The notes: generated from the letters alone by a model not told the origin. A DNA stretch of 64,000 bases from Chromera velia (GCA_018398765.1 JAHBMJ010005734.1:12501-76500), one strand, 5' to 3'. Shown: positions 11,700 to 23,150, numbered from the stretch's first letter. Numbers and translations are program-made.

Positions 11700-12088
11700 C
11701 CTAGGGGGACAAAATTAATGCATATTTTTTTTAAAAAAAACAAAGATTTGAGTTTATCAGATAAAAGGGGCGGCGTTGGACCAAGCTGACCAAGTAGACT
11801 TAATGAAGACTTATGCTAACTAGTTGGGTCCTACGGGCCTCACAGTGGGTTAAAAATTTAGTTTGAAGTCCTAAATTTTTTTTTCCAATTCCTAGAGCGC
11901 TCCTAGACTACCATTTTTTCAATTTTACAGATTTGACATATAAAACAAAACGACAGAGCCATATATAAATAAGAAGTTATCTTTTAATCTAACGTTAAAT
12001 TACTTTTACTAAGGTGCCATAAGCCCATGATGATTGTGTTGAAGATATGCTTCCTGGATATGATATGCATTAATTTTGTCCCCCTAGG
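11700..12088 (+). mobile_element. MITE, copy 2 (389 bp)
   Basis: Same length, same orientation and nearly the same sequence as the copy at 10372-10760, including both terminal inverted repeats and the interior block with AAAAGGGGCGGCGTTGGACC. Only scattered substitutions separate the two copies, so the insertions, or the duplication that made them, are relatively recent. Confidence 0.8.
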
Positions 12089-12135
12089 TAGTACATATAT
12101 CAACTGGGGTTAGGCATCCTCTAACTAATTACTAA

Positions 12136-12609
12136 TATTAAGGTCTACTTAGAGGGGTTGGCGCTGGTGAGTGCTTGGAGAGGTTCAAGGGTCTTTAGGG
12201 CTTGATGTCGCTGGAGTGGTTCAGGTTGATCTCCAGTGACAGACTCGATCAGTGTCAGGAGCATGAAGCTTTCTTGTGATTCGGTGATCGATCTGATTTC
12301 ATTGTAGTCTTCTAGAAAGTCTTTTGGAAGTCTTTCATATGATTTCGATCGAAGTGTGACACGCCAACATATGTATGATACAAGACGTTAACGTCCTGCA
12401 TCTTCTTTCTTTGATTCTTAAAAAAGAGGTAGCGAGGCTTGAACCTATGACCTCTAAGTCACGTCTTGCTTGTTAGTGTTGTATGCTAACCATTAGGTCA
12501 TAAAGGCGAGTGATGCGCACGATTCTCTTTTGCTCAGTATTACTTTAAACCACAATCAATTCATTTAATTTCTATTTTCTTTCTAGCTGTGCTTAAGTAG
12601 CGCATAGCA
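12136..12609 (-). repeat. 3' LTR of the LTR retrotransposon
   Basis: On the minus strand this LTR follows the polypurine tract and begins TGCTATGCGC. It matches the LTR at 19255-19717 over its whole length. It contains the tRNA-like Pol III boxes described separately. Its outer edge is flanked by CTAA. Confidence 0.85.
12427..12512 (-). ncRNA. tRNA-like sequence with Pol III A and B boxes inside the 3' LTR
   Basis: On the minus strand, TGACCTAATGGTTAGCA (12485-12501) matches the tRNA D-arm/A-box pattern, close to Glu/Gln/Asp-type tRNAs. GGTTCAAGCCT (12436-12446) matches a B box. A run of seven T follows at 12420-12426, as a Pol III terminator would. The T stem pairs poorly and a normal cloverleaf does not form by eye. 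It is therefore a tRNA-derived or promoter-like module, not a tRNA gene. Confidence 0.45.
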
Positions 12610-12683
12610 TTCGCCCCTTTCTAAGATCGAGATTCTACGCTCGATTTATTCATGATCTTATCTCATAGCATTCACCCCTTTCT
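12602..12683 (-). promoter_or_regulatory. Polypurine tract and LTR edge, present twice
   Basis: On the minus strand AGAAAGGGGCGAATGCTATG joins the tract to the LTR start at 12602-12622. An almost identical junction, AGAAAGGGGTGAATGCTATG, occurs 60 bases further inside at 12661-12683. Only the outer one borders the full LTR. Confidence 0.6.
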
Positions 12684-15600
12684 ATGTCTTTTTGTGTCTT
12701 TCTGTACCTATCCGTGCCTTTGCATATAGTTTTCTGGCGTACCGACGGCCCCTCAAGATCTCGCGCGCGCGGCACGCGGGGTTGTTAAAAAGGCCCCGGC
12801 ATGCCAGCACGTCCTTCAGTTCGCACGTGCAAAATCGGATGGCCCCCGCGGAAAACGCCAGGGTCCTTCATGCAAATGGGCCCATATAGCTCAGATAATA
12901 GCTGTGCATGAGTGCGACATGTCATGCAATGCAACATGTACGATGCAACACGTGTTTTTCGGCCGGGGTGTATTTCTCATTTTTGATCGGAACATTTCGA
13001 TGAAAAAATTTCCGTGAAGCACGTACATGGCACAATCGATCCCTCCTTTGATGCTCCGATTTAACCGCAACATCTTTATCACTCTTGATGCATCCCTGGC
13101 GACTCTCCCTTGGAGTATCAGTTCTCTTTTCTTCATAAGTCTCCCTCACTTCAAAGCGGTGTTGTTCTTCCGTCTCCTTTAACTTCGTTTTTATTCTGCA
13201 ATCACTTTGTCTGGCCCCTTCTTGGAACCTTTTCCTCGCTTTCGTGGCGACTCTCTGGCTGGCCGCTACCTCTGGAGCCCTCATCATCCCGCTCAAAGTG
13301 AGTGCTCTGTAGCCTCTTTCTTCTCGTCCTTCAAGAGCTTCACGTTGATCTTATGCTTCATGTTGTTCATGTCAGTCTCCCTTGTCCTTGTGCTTGCAGA
13401 TGCTCTCCATGTCCTTGTTCTCCAACCTCTTCTACACTAGTTTTCTACATCGCCACATCCACCTCGCCTCCGTCTCGTCCTTCGCCGTGTTCGTGTTCGG
13501 ACGCAAGGCGATCCTCCTCCGTCTCCAACCTCTTCTACATCGCCACATCCTGGGTAAGGACCAGTATGCCTACATCCATGGCCAGGATCACTATGCCTAG
13601 TATATCTACGGTAAGGATCACGATGCCTACATCCACATTGCCCTGTCGTCATTATCCTTGCCCCTCTGGAACCCGATGTCTCTTTCCGTCTCCATGAGCC
13701 TCGTCCGCTTCAATATCGCTTTTGTCCACTTCCTTATCCTCCTCTTCCTCCCGGCGACTTCTCATCACTGCCGCATGCTTCTACGTCATCGCTTTGATCT
13801 CTTGGGTAGTGTTCATGTCGTTCATCTCCATCTTCTTAGTCTTGGTCGTCTACTCACGCCCTTGCGCGTGGGGCAGTGGCGTTCTTTGTGCTCCTTTTTA
13901 TCTCGATGTTGCCTCCTTGTGGCTCCCGTCAACGACCTTCTTCTTTGTCTCATCTTTCCTCCTGTAGGGGGATCTTTGGTACGCAACAGAGAGAGGCTTG
14001 GGAAGAAAAGTTAGTCCATTCATGTAAGGTAGTGACTCAACTGTTCGATATCAAGTTTGCTGCGAGTTTGCGTTTTGCACTTTTCTGCCTCTATTTTGTT
14101 TGGAAGAGCTTGTCGGCTTTGTGCTCTAGTTTGTGCTTTCTTGATAGACTGTCTTCCCGTGTTCTCACTGTCTAGCTTTGATTCGCTTATCTCTGCATCA
14201 TTCACCATTTCATTCAATTTCGCTGAATTGATTTTCTCCTGTGATTTCATTTGTCTGCCAGTCGTCTTATTTCATTTGTCTGGCTCCCCCCCCCATCCTA
14301 TCTGCTCTGAAAGACATCTATTTGAGTGTGCATATGTGAGCGGGTAATTCTGTGAGGAACCTTTTGCTGTTTCTTGACTTTGCTTCTCTTCTTTAGTATA
14401 ACATTTGGCTTCCTCTCGTGCTTCTTCCTCTCTAACTTTTAGTTGAAAATGAGTGTATTCACTTCTTCTCATCGGGCTCATCTTCAGATTACTGTTGGGG
14501 TCGGAGGCTCAACAGCGGGTTTTGCTTCTTAGGCGGTTTTTTTTTTTTTTGAATGAGTTTAAGCACGAAGCTCGGTTTGGTGTTTGTGTGTGTGGGGTGT
14601 GTGTGTGTGTGTGTGTGTGTGTATGTAGGTCGATGATGATGTACTGGGGAACGGAGGCCTAGTACAAGCGATTGAGCGGGCGACCTTACCTCTCCCTGGG
14701 AGGTCCTGGTGGTGTGAGTGGCCAACTCACCCCCTGGGGGACCTTATATATGCATGCGCATACGTCTTCTCGCCGCGAAGGCATCAGGGTCGGAGGCTGT
14801 AGGTTATGTGCGCCCGGCAGGTCTGTGTTATCTGCCTTTATTCATCAGTCACCGATTGGTATACGGTGCTGCTCCAGGGAGGGTTTCTGTGTATGTAGGT
14901 GCGGGTGAGTGGATGAATGAGGGTGAAGATGTGTGAGTGTGTGTGTATGAGTGTTTTGTTTCCATTCATTCCTTTTCAGTACTTAGAGAGTCATTCAGTT
15001 GGTCTTTTTGTCGACCTACTTGTCTTGCCTTGCATCTTTTGTACCCTTTATTTGGTTTAATTGGTCATTCTGATCCGAATCAATCAGGCATCTACCCGTC
15101 CATCCTTTATTTATTTGATCATTTGTTTGTAAGTGTTCATCTTGTCTATCTTTTCTCTCTGTTTGGGTGGTTTTTGACTTACGTACGACTTTTGTGCACC
15201 TCCAGTGTCTGCGCCTTTTCCATTTCTGGTTGTTGACGGTGCTTGCTCTGACTCTTGATCTCTCACTGTCGATGTGATTATCGTTGAGAACGTAGTCGAT
15301 AACGATTTCATCTCTCCATGTCTGCAGGTTTTCAGTTCCAGGCTCCTCGGTCCCTGTTTATGTCTGCCTTCCCCACGGCAATCCCGGAAGTGAGAATACT
15401 GAAAGTGCACCGCCTTGGTCAGCGTGAACTGGCCTCCCGTGATTGGAGTTGCCAGCTCCTTCTGAGGTGGGTGTTCCCCATTCTCTTCCTTGCATGTTTT
15501 GGATGCAGTGCTAGCATCGCACTTAGCTCTACTAGTCTCTCTTTTATGTCACAGTGTGTTGCTTTTGTTTCGTCTTCCCTCTTCTGTGCCATGATTTTCT

Positions 15601-16375
15601 CTTTTTGATCTGTCTTCTTTCTTTGACTGCTGAGTTTCCTTTCTTGCTCTTTAAGAATAGCGGCTCCCTTTTTCATAGTTTGCTCTGCCTCAAATTACCG
15701 AATGAATGCAGGGCAGTCGCAGTCTTTAACTTTGATGAACCACAATTCGTTTGGGCATCCTTTATAGGTGAGGAAGTATTGCACCTTCTGTCTCTCTCTT
15801 TTTTTTTTTTGACCGCTTCTCTCACTTTGTGGACGGATTTTTTTTTTTTATCACGAGTCTGTCTAGTCTGAAAGAACGCGTACATTTCAAGCGCATGCAA
15901 GTCAAACAAAAAGTCGCGTCTCATCGAAAAAGAGATGTGAAATTCGGTTTTCCTAATTTTCTGTAAATCAAACAAAAAAAGAAACGAGTCTTTTGTTCAA
16001 AAAAAGAAACGAGTCTTTCGTTCTCAAGTTTGTTTCCCCCCTCCTCTGGTGGAAAAGGGCACTGGTCACTTATGTGAGGGGTCGAGCCTCCGCATTTCTT
16101 ATAAGTTGCTTGTGTGGACACTGCTGCAGGACCGTGTTGATCAACGAGGAGATGTGTCGTTCTATGAAGGGTGCGGGCTCTTCCTTCTGGCTCTCGGTGA
16201 GTCTGTCTCCTTTCATCATTTCACTATTTGTTTCTTCGACTGCCAAAAACTTTTTGGGTCTCTCAATTGCCCTACTATTGTGTGAAATCAGTTCTGGTGC
16301 CCCTACTAATTCGTCGAATGAGGTGTATTGCTTTTGTGTGAGAATCGACTTTACGATTTTATTGAACAGTCCTCT
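12684..16375. other. Interior of the LTR element without recognised genes
   Basis: This interval would hold pol in a complete element. I find no conserved polymerase, RNase H or integrase motif in any frame. The 13.2-14.0 kb part is pyrimidine-rich on the plus strand, with a short direct repeat (CAACCTCTTCTACA words near 13425 and 13530). A TG microsatellite lies at about 14587-14621. On the minus strand near 16050-16100 a zinc-knuckle-like patch (KKCGGSTPHISDQCP) follows gag, as the nucleocapsid region of such elements would. Confidence 0.55.
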
Positions 16376-17461
16376 CTAGAATTTTTTCATCAGTCTTTCA
16401 TCCTCAATCAATGAATTTGCCTGTCGATAAAGGAAAGTGTACCAGTTAGCGTACTCCTGAATTGTCTTTGCTTCTCTTTGCTGCAGGTTGTCTAAGCTGT
16501 ATTCTACCTTCTCTACGTGCAGTTCTTTGAGTCCAAACTTCGAGAAGAATGTGTCTTTCAGGTCGGTGATGGTTTGAATTTTGCTCATTTTTTCGTCGGA
16601 TATATTTCTGAACCAATCGAGTGCATTTCCCTTCAGCGACTTTCGGAAATAGAAGAGAATCTGGGTGATGTTCCATTGGAAGGCAGTGGCATCCATCTCA
16701 AAAGCTCTCCAAAAGTTTCGTGCATCTTTTCTTTCTCCTGAATATGCATTGATGTCTGCTTTGATTGGGGGGTTGTAGAAGTGGTTTGGGGTTGGCAGCA
16801 GTGGAGGAGTCGATAGCAGAGTAGCTCTTTGTGTGAAAGAGGGAAGGTGTGAGGGTACCAAAGCCGAGCTGTCTGCTGTCGTTTCCTTTACAAGTAGTTT
16901 GTTCGTGTTAAACATCAATTCAAATTCTCCTTCTTGTGTTGGTTTAAATGTGACTCCCTCTTTTGTTAATGCCTTCAGGACAGACGAATCCCATTTCTGT
17001 ACTTGCATGGAACTGGCTGACGACTTCTTCTCCACTTTATCGGTCTGTTGATCTGTCATTTCTTCATCTGATTCTCCTTCACTCTCTTCTCCATTTCTTT
17101 TGTTCCTATTACTTTCTTTCCCTTTCTCATTCTCTTGTGTTTCGTTTTCTTCCATTTGTTTGTCTTGACTCTCCACCTCCTTTTTTGTTTCCTTTTCCTT
17201 ATTGTTTCGATTTTTGTTATTCAAAGATTTCCCCTTTTCCTTCTTTTTCAGTGGCTCCTTAATTACTTTCTTGGGTTTTTCAGCAAGCTGAAGAGACGCG
17301 TCCATTTCATAAAATTCATCAGGGTTGCTTTTCTTGTTTTTCTCTAGTACTTTTTGTCGCTCCATCAGTTTTTTCTTGGCCTGAGGCTTTGGAGCCATAT
17401 TTGATTCTCTTTCCCTTTTTCTTTTTGACAGAAAAGCGTTCAGTCTACCCAAATGTAGCAA
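16376..17461 (-). CDS. Gag-like protein of the LTR retrotransposon
   Basis: A frame of 361 codons in the same direction as the element. The first 150 residues are strongly basic and then acidic, low in complexity and rich in Lys/Glu, with a likely start at MAPKPQAKKK (residue 22). Residues from about 235 to 345 resemble the Retrotrans_gag capsid domain. They contain ARNFWRAFEM, a hydrophobic helix, then KGNALDWFRNI, which fits the family's conserved 'G.A..W' box, and then a Phe/Leu-rich region with TIQEYANWYTFLYRQAN. The protein would build the particle in which the element's RNA is copied. A further short frame at 17498-17806 lies upstream in the same direction and may belong to the same gene region. 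It is treated here as a fossil. Confidence 0.75.
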   Translation of the reverse strand: MLHLGRLNAFLSKRKRERESNMAPKPQAKKKLMERQKVLEKNKKSNPDEFYEMDASLQLAEKPKKVIKEPLKKKEKGKSLNNKNRNNKEKETKKEVESQDKQMEENETQENEKGKESNRNKRNGEESEGESDEEMTDQQTDKVEKKSSASSMQVQKWDSSVLKALTKEGVTFKPTQEGEFELMFNTNKLLVKETTADSSALVPSHLPSFTQRATLLSTPPLLPTPNHFYNPPIKADINAYSGERKDARNFWRAFEMDATAFQWNITQILFYFRKSLKGNALDWFRNISDEKMSKIQTITDLKDTFFSKFGLKELHVEKVEYSLDNLQQREAKTIQEYANWYTFLYRQANSLIEDERLMKKF

Positions 17462-18324
17462 GCAGGGGAAGGAATGTATATAGGGAGAAGTTGGCGGTTA
17501 CTGTCGATAAATCTCAGCTGACGTGTGACGGTCAAGATTCAGTGCCTTGATGACTTCGTCTGACTGGTGATTATGAGCCACGACTATGTATGAATACTGA
17601 TCTAAAAGGAAGATTTTCAGATTTTGCTGGTCCTCAATGAAATCTGTGTTTCTCTGCAAAATTTTGTTCACGATGAGTCTCGCTCGTTCTTCCTTTTCTG
17701 TTGTGTGTAATTCTGGAAGTTCTCTAGGCAAAATTGCTCGAAGGATCTTTCTCGTTCTGGCTGTGATTTCTTCGGAGTTTGTCTGGTCAGTCGTTCTTTT
17801 TTGCATCAGATGGGTTTGGGGGATTATTTTTGTATTTCGGTTAGATAGAGTTTTCTGTTTCGCTGCTAATTTCTGTCAAAATCTCGTGATATAAGTAAAG
17901 GAAGTTAAAAATTATGAACTTACAGAGAGAAAAAATGACTTGATGAAGTGAGAGAGGTAGAGTTCCGTTGAAAAGCGAAAAGAGAAGGGAGAATCTGAAT
18001 TCAAAGAAAGACAAAAGGGTTTGTTTAGCTATGAAGGAAAGATTTGTGCAGCAGAATGAAATTTCGAACTTGCTGAGGGGAAAGATGGCCTGCTTTGCAG
18101 AAAGATCTCCTTCACAAAAGGAAAGAAAGAGAAGCAATCCAAATTCGAATGAAGAAAGAGTTACTTGTATTTGTCTCATATACACAAAGACGGTAAGGGA
18201 AAAAAGTAAGTCACACAGGGATGAAGTAGTCGAATTTTCTTTTTGCTTAGCGGAAAAGTCTAAGTCATAAAACGCACGAACGCTTTGTAATGTGTTTTGC
18301 CTTTCGCAGAAGGATAAAGATAAG

Positions 18325-18870
18325 TGAAATTTACCGTCAGGTAGAATGCGTAAAATTCACAAAAAGGGCAGGGCTTTGCCGTTCACAGAGAAACGAAGAG
18401 AGGTCAAATTCACTGTTAGGTAGAATGTGTGAAATTCATAAAAAGGCCAGGGCTTCGCCGTTCACAGAGAAACGAAGAGAAGTCAAATTCACTGTCAGGT
18501 AGAATGCGTGAAATTTACAAAAAGAGCAGGGCTTCGCCGTTCACAGAGAAACCAAGAGAAGTCAAATTCACTGTCAGGTTGAATGCGTAAAATTTGCAAA
18601 AAGGGCAGGGCTTCGCTGTTCACAGAAAAACGAGGAGAAGTCAAATTCACTGTCAGGTAGAATACGTGAAATTCGCAAAGTGAAATTCGCAAAAAGGGCA
18701 GGGCTTCGCTGTTCACAGAGAAACAAGGAGAAGTCAAATTTACTGTTAGGTAGAATGCATAAAATTTGCAAAAAAGGCAGGGCTTCGCTGTTCACAGAGA
18801 AACGAAAAGAAGTCAAATTCACTGTCAGATACAATGCGTGAAATTTGCAAAAAGGGTAGGAAAAGGCGGT
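18325..18870. repeat. 79-bp tandem repeat in the leader of the LTR element
   Basis: Six to seven units contain GTTCACAGAGAAACGA and GGGCAGGGCTTCGC. Unit starts at 18381, 18460, 18539, 18618, 18711 and 18790 give a 79-bp period with one longer spacing. It lies between the primer-binding site and gag, so in the transcript it would be leader sequence. Confidence 0.85.
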
Positions 18871-19242
18871 ACAGTCAGAAATTTTAGCAGCGCTTCGCGG
18901 TATGGTCCTGTCTGATGTCGATTTATGGCAGAGGACAGAAAGTGGGGTTCCATCAGAAATTCCAGCAGTGCTTTGCGATGTGGTCCTGCTTCTTCTCCTT
19001 GTAGGTACAGGACACCAAAGGGACCGCCAAGTCAAGGGTGTACAAGTTGAGGTTTGAGTTGATGGCTCGCAGGTGTGGGCTCTTGTAGTATGCGTATAGA
19101 GGATCACAGCGTTCTGGTTTCCTCTGGGTGAACCTTCTCTGGACGAAGAAGGTGGTCTGCGTTGCTTGTAGAATAGTTGTTGTTCGGCAGAGAAGGTTGG
19201 TCTCCGTTCGCTCAGCTCTTTGATCTTGTTAATCTCGAGCTA

Positions 19243-19252
19243 GGCGTCACCA
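19243..19252 (-). promoter_or_regulatory. Putative primer-binding site
   Basis: TGGTGACGCC on the minus strand starts two bases inside the 5' LTR. It begins with the TGG expected from pairing to a tRNA CCA end. Which tRNA is meant cannot be told. Confidence 0.5.
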
Positions 19253-19254
19253 CG

Positions 19255-19717
19255 TGTTAAGGTCTACTTAGAGGGGTTGGCGCTGGTGAGTGCTTGCAGA
19301 GGTTCAAGGGTCTTCAGGGCTTCATGTCGCTGGAGTGGTTCAGGTTGATCTCCAGTGACAGACTCGATCAGTGTCAGGAGCATGGAGCTTTCTTGTGATT
19401 CGGTGATCGATCTGATTTCATTGTAGTCTTCCAGAAAGTCTTTCGGAAGTCTTTCATATGATTTCGATCGAAGTGTGACACACCAACATCTGCATGATAC
19501 AAGACGTTAACGTCCTGCATCTTCTTTCTTTGATTCTTAAAAAAGAGGTAGCGAGGCTTGAACCTATGACCTCTTACTTGTTAGTGTTGTATGCTAACCA
19601 TTAGGTCATAAAGGCGAGTGATGCGCACGATTCTCTTTTGCTCAGTATTACTTTAAACCACAATCAATTCATTTAATTTCTATTTTCTTTCTAGCTGTGC
19701 TTAAGTAGCGCATAGCA
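19255..19717 (-). repeat. 5' LTR of the LTR retrotransposon
   Basis: This is the partner of 12136-12609. It carries the same A box (19592-19608), B box (19554-19564) and T run (19539-19544 as A on the plus strand), but the loop between the boxes is 11 bases shorter. It is flanked outside by CTAACTAACTAAC. Confidence 0.85.
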
Positions 19718-22700
19718 CTAACTAACTAACTAATATAAATATATAGATGACACAAAAATATATAGACTTTATGATTTGAAAAGAATATAATGTTTTATTT
19801 TTTTGGATAAAGAAATAAATATATTTTTCGTAAGATACAGCTATTGAAGACACGCATGTGCAGACTCGGATGGTTCTGAAGAGACAATTCATCATCTGCT
19901 GCCCGTCACACAGCATTCGAAGAAGAGGAGCACACAGGCAAATCCTAGAGGCAGCTAGGCGCCACAAGGTTCCTTCGGCGGAAAGAGTTGTGGTGACTCA
20001 TGCACGATCGACTCTCTCGGGGAGGGCGGAGGGAGAAGCGTCGTGCGATGAGAAGGAGCGGTTGTATGGTGATGCGTGGATGGACAGACGCATGCAGGGC
20101 GGATCTGCTGAGTTTGGGAGGGAAACGTCAGCTCCGGCGGTTGCGTCTCCGAAGCAGCCCCCCCCTTCTGGCGTCTTTTCCCGAATAATTCCTCGCCTCA
20201 GTTCCCGTGCGTGACCTGAGCAGGTGAACGGGGCGTCCGCAACCTGCCCAGGTCACACCCTCGACAGACATACACCTTCTTCCCAACTCAGACCGTCAGA
20301 TCGAAGGGGGCCGATCTGACAGCCTGACGCTTGCATGATTTTTTTTTCGGCGGTGTGCGTGCATGCCATTGTGTGGGACCGAACAAGGGAATTGAGGCGA
20401 GAAGCCATTCAGGAAGAGAGGCAAAAAGCGGGAGGGATGCCACGGTGAGGAGAGACGAACAAACGCCCTGCTCAAAGGGAAGAGAAGGTTCACGCGGCTA
20501 CGCCTCACTACGCAGCAACGGCACTGAGACATCATAAAATTAAGAGGGAAAATTATGCGCCCCAGCGTTAGCACCTGATGACTGCCTGGCGGAATTTTGT
20601 TTGAAGGACACGCGAGAGAATACACGTTCCTTCTGTCTGTCAGGCGCACGAGGGAAGGAGGGGAAGGGAAGCTGCCATTAGTGCAAACCCAAAACGAATG
20701 CTCAGAGGGAGAAGGGATGTATGTCTCTTTTCTCTTTCAAGCTGACTCCCTATCCCTCGACCTCTCTTTCTGTTGTTCGTCATGTTGCCCATCTTTCGAT
20801 TTCTGCATGCTTATGCGGGGAGCGCTGGGGGGGGAATACGAAGAGGAAAGAAGGCGAAATATAAAGAAGACATTTGAATGAGCCACGCAGGACGGCGCGC
20901 GCATGAGTGTTCCTCTAGGGATCGTCTCCTCGAAGAAACACAGGGCACGGAGCAACCGTCCTGCTCAAGGAAAAAAGGCACTCTACGTGGCAAACGAAGG
21001 GGAAAGGGAAACAGGGAGGGAACGGACGGTCGCAAGGGTACGCGACGAGGAGCACCACGAGCAAAAACAACCCCAGCGGGGAGGTTCGGATTCTTTTGAA
21101 CCGATGCGCCCACACAGTTATCGAAAGATTTGTTTTTCCGAGGTCGGCTTCTTTGGTTCCCTCCTTTTTGATTGGCTTCTTCGTCTCTCTCTCTTCATAA
21201 ATTTGTCTTTTGAGATCGATCGATCGATGTGAGGGGATGAGAGGGAGAGAAAGAAAGGGCTCTGCAAGTTTTTCAAAAGGGAAAGGAGCACTGAGGGAAG
21301 GACAGCATTGACCATCTCTTCTTTTATTTGTTTCTTTTGTCGCTTGATGGTTTTTGTTGAGAAGGAAACCGACGACGATCCACGAATGAAAAGGAGAAGG
21401 CGAAAGGAGGAAGGAGGGAGGCGACGGCAAGCAAAAGGGGACCAGCGCCCCCCCTGCCCATACCGTGCCTGGGGTTCGGTCACTTCCTTGATCATTATTT
21501 GTTTCTTTTCTTTTGAACCTGATCCGTCCATCCATCCATTCCTTTTCCGTCCCAGTCTCTGAAGAACTCAGTCACAGTCTATCGCTTGACGGAAGGGGAA
21601 AACGAAGGAAACAAAAGACAACGAATGACCCAAGAGCCGATCCCAACAATCGAACTCTTCGAAAGAACCTATCGCATCAAGCGATGAGTCCAAGTCACTT
21701 GGTCCTGTTCTGTCTCCTCCATAAACGATCAAGCAAGCCCATCATCTGGGTAGGCAGCCACCGGACTTGCAAACTGCTGAAGCCTCCATCCAGAGAGATT
21801 GCAAGAGAATTCGTCAGATGCAAAGACTCCCTCCAGAGAGCTGCATGGAGGTTTCATGACATGCGGTCGGTCATTCGGAAAAGGACCTTGCGGTATCTGC
21901 CGACACAATCACGCATGCAAGCAATCAAGTGAGCGCGGGTCAGGCGAACTGCATTCCTCTTCAACGACTCCAACCGACACGCTCCAGACCTCTCTCCATA
22001 TATTTGTTGGGGGTAGAAGAGAGAGCGATATCAAATGCAACCAACCAAATTGAGTCAGAGACCCTCGATCTTCCTCTGTGGACTCCGTCTTGATGCATGC
22101 ATGGGTGAAAGGGTTGAGTTGAGAAGAAAAGAGAGACGGACGGAGAGTGCAGTGGGTGAAAGGAATCGCAAAATGCAGCCGGCAGAAGTGGGAGGCGCAA
22201 GAGATCAACCCGTCAGAAATTCCAAATCAGCCAAACTCCGTATGTTCTTTTGTTCCTTGAACTCCGTATGTTCTTATGTTTCTTCGTTTCCTCGAGGATC
22301 TCCGCTTCGACTCTCAGTTCAAACGAACAACCGCTCTGAGACGAAAGGAAAAGGAGGAGGGATGGAGGTGCTCTGATCAGCAATTCGTTGCGGCAGTCAT
22401 GCCTCGCTCTTGCTCTTTCTCTTTGAGCTTCTTGTTTCTTGTTTCATTGAGCATGGATGACTCTGAACAAAGCTCTAGGGTCAAGTGGGGGGTTGAGGGT
22501 GATGGAGCGATCTCCCGTCTAAGGTGGGTAGACAGGCGTGGGAGACGGAAACGAATCATGCAGCCAGTCGCTCTTTTTCTCAACACCCTGCAGACAACCC
22601 AAATGTCGCAAGAGGAGCGCAGAGGGCAAAAGCGTTTCGCTTGCTTTCTTTTCTCTTTTCACTAGTCTCTTGACACCCTTCCATCCAGAGAGAGCTGTCT

Positions 22701-23150
22701 GGCGAGGGTGTTTGTTCGTCCAGTGCCTGTGCGAGGGGGGCTCTATCTGGTTGGCAACAAGTGAAGCAGAGGATGGGTGAAGATGGTAAATTCAAGCGAC
22801 AGACAGACAGACCGAGAGTCGAACAGCTGGAGACGAAAAAAGAGACCAGACAATTCCTCCAATCAGAGAAAAAAGGAACTTTCCCCTCCGACTGCATTGA
22901 TTGAGTGGATAGGTAGATGGATCTCTCTCTCTTTTCCTCCCCACCGCTGTCTTATTGTTTCGTGTCTGTGGAGCGAAAACATCGAACAAAGGTCCACTCT
23001 CGAATCGAATACAGACTCACAAAGGTGTAGATAGAATGTACAGACGAACAAACACACGAACGGACAAACAAACAAAGAAACGAAAGAAAAGAAAGGGCAG
23101 AAGAAAGGACTCCAACGTAGTCCCCTGCCGAGGGAGGAGAACAGAGAGAG
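19718..23150. other. Repeat-rich DNA without a recognised gene
   Basis: After an AT-rich 130 bases, the plus strand becomes purine-rich and T-poor. Many frames are open on both strands, but they are Arg/Lys/Glu or Ser/Phe/Leu-rich products of biased composition. A diverged copy of repeat family A lies near 21834-21987. Nothing else is recognised. Confidence 0.5.
21834..21987 (+). repeat. Repeat family A, diverged copy
   Basis: Contains the two marker boxes of the family, ATGCGGTCGGTCATTC (an expanded GCGGTCATTC) and CCAACCGACACGCTCCAG, separated by more sequence than in other copies. Confidence 0.5.

Larger units (their letters stand above)
12136..19717 (-). mobile_element. Non-autonomous LTR retrotransposon (fossil)
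   Basis: A 7.6-kb element lies on the minus strand. Two LTRs of about 470 bp (separate entries) bound it. A putative primer-binding site (TGGTGACGCC on the minus strand, at 19243-19252) sits just inside the 5' LTR. A polypurine tract (AGAAAGGGGCGAA on the minus strand, 12610-12622) abuts the 3' LTR. The LTRs appear to start TG and end CA or nearly so, and CTAA flanks both outer edges, which suits a 4-bp target duplication. A gag-like frame lies in the 5' half. I see no protease, reverse transcriptase, RNase H or integrase signature in the remaining 3.7 kb, so the copy would depend on another element. The LTRs differ at about ten sites plus one short indel, near 2%, so the insertion is young in relative terms. 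A Ty3/Gypsy affinity is plausible from the gag type only. Confidence 0.85.

Noticed and set aside
12700-16300. Possible polymerase region of the LTR element
   Set aside because: No conserved reverse transcriptase, RNase H, protease or integrase pattern was seen in any frame, so it is left as unassigned interior.
18325-18870. CRISPR-like spacing of repeats
   Set aside because: The 79-bp units are contiguous, without unique spacers, and lie inside a eukaryotic LTR element. No cas-like gene is present.
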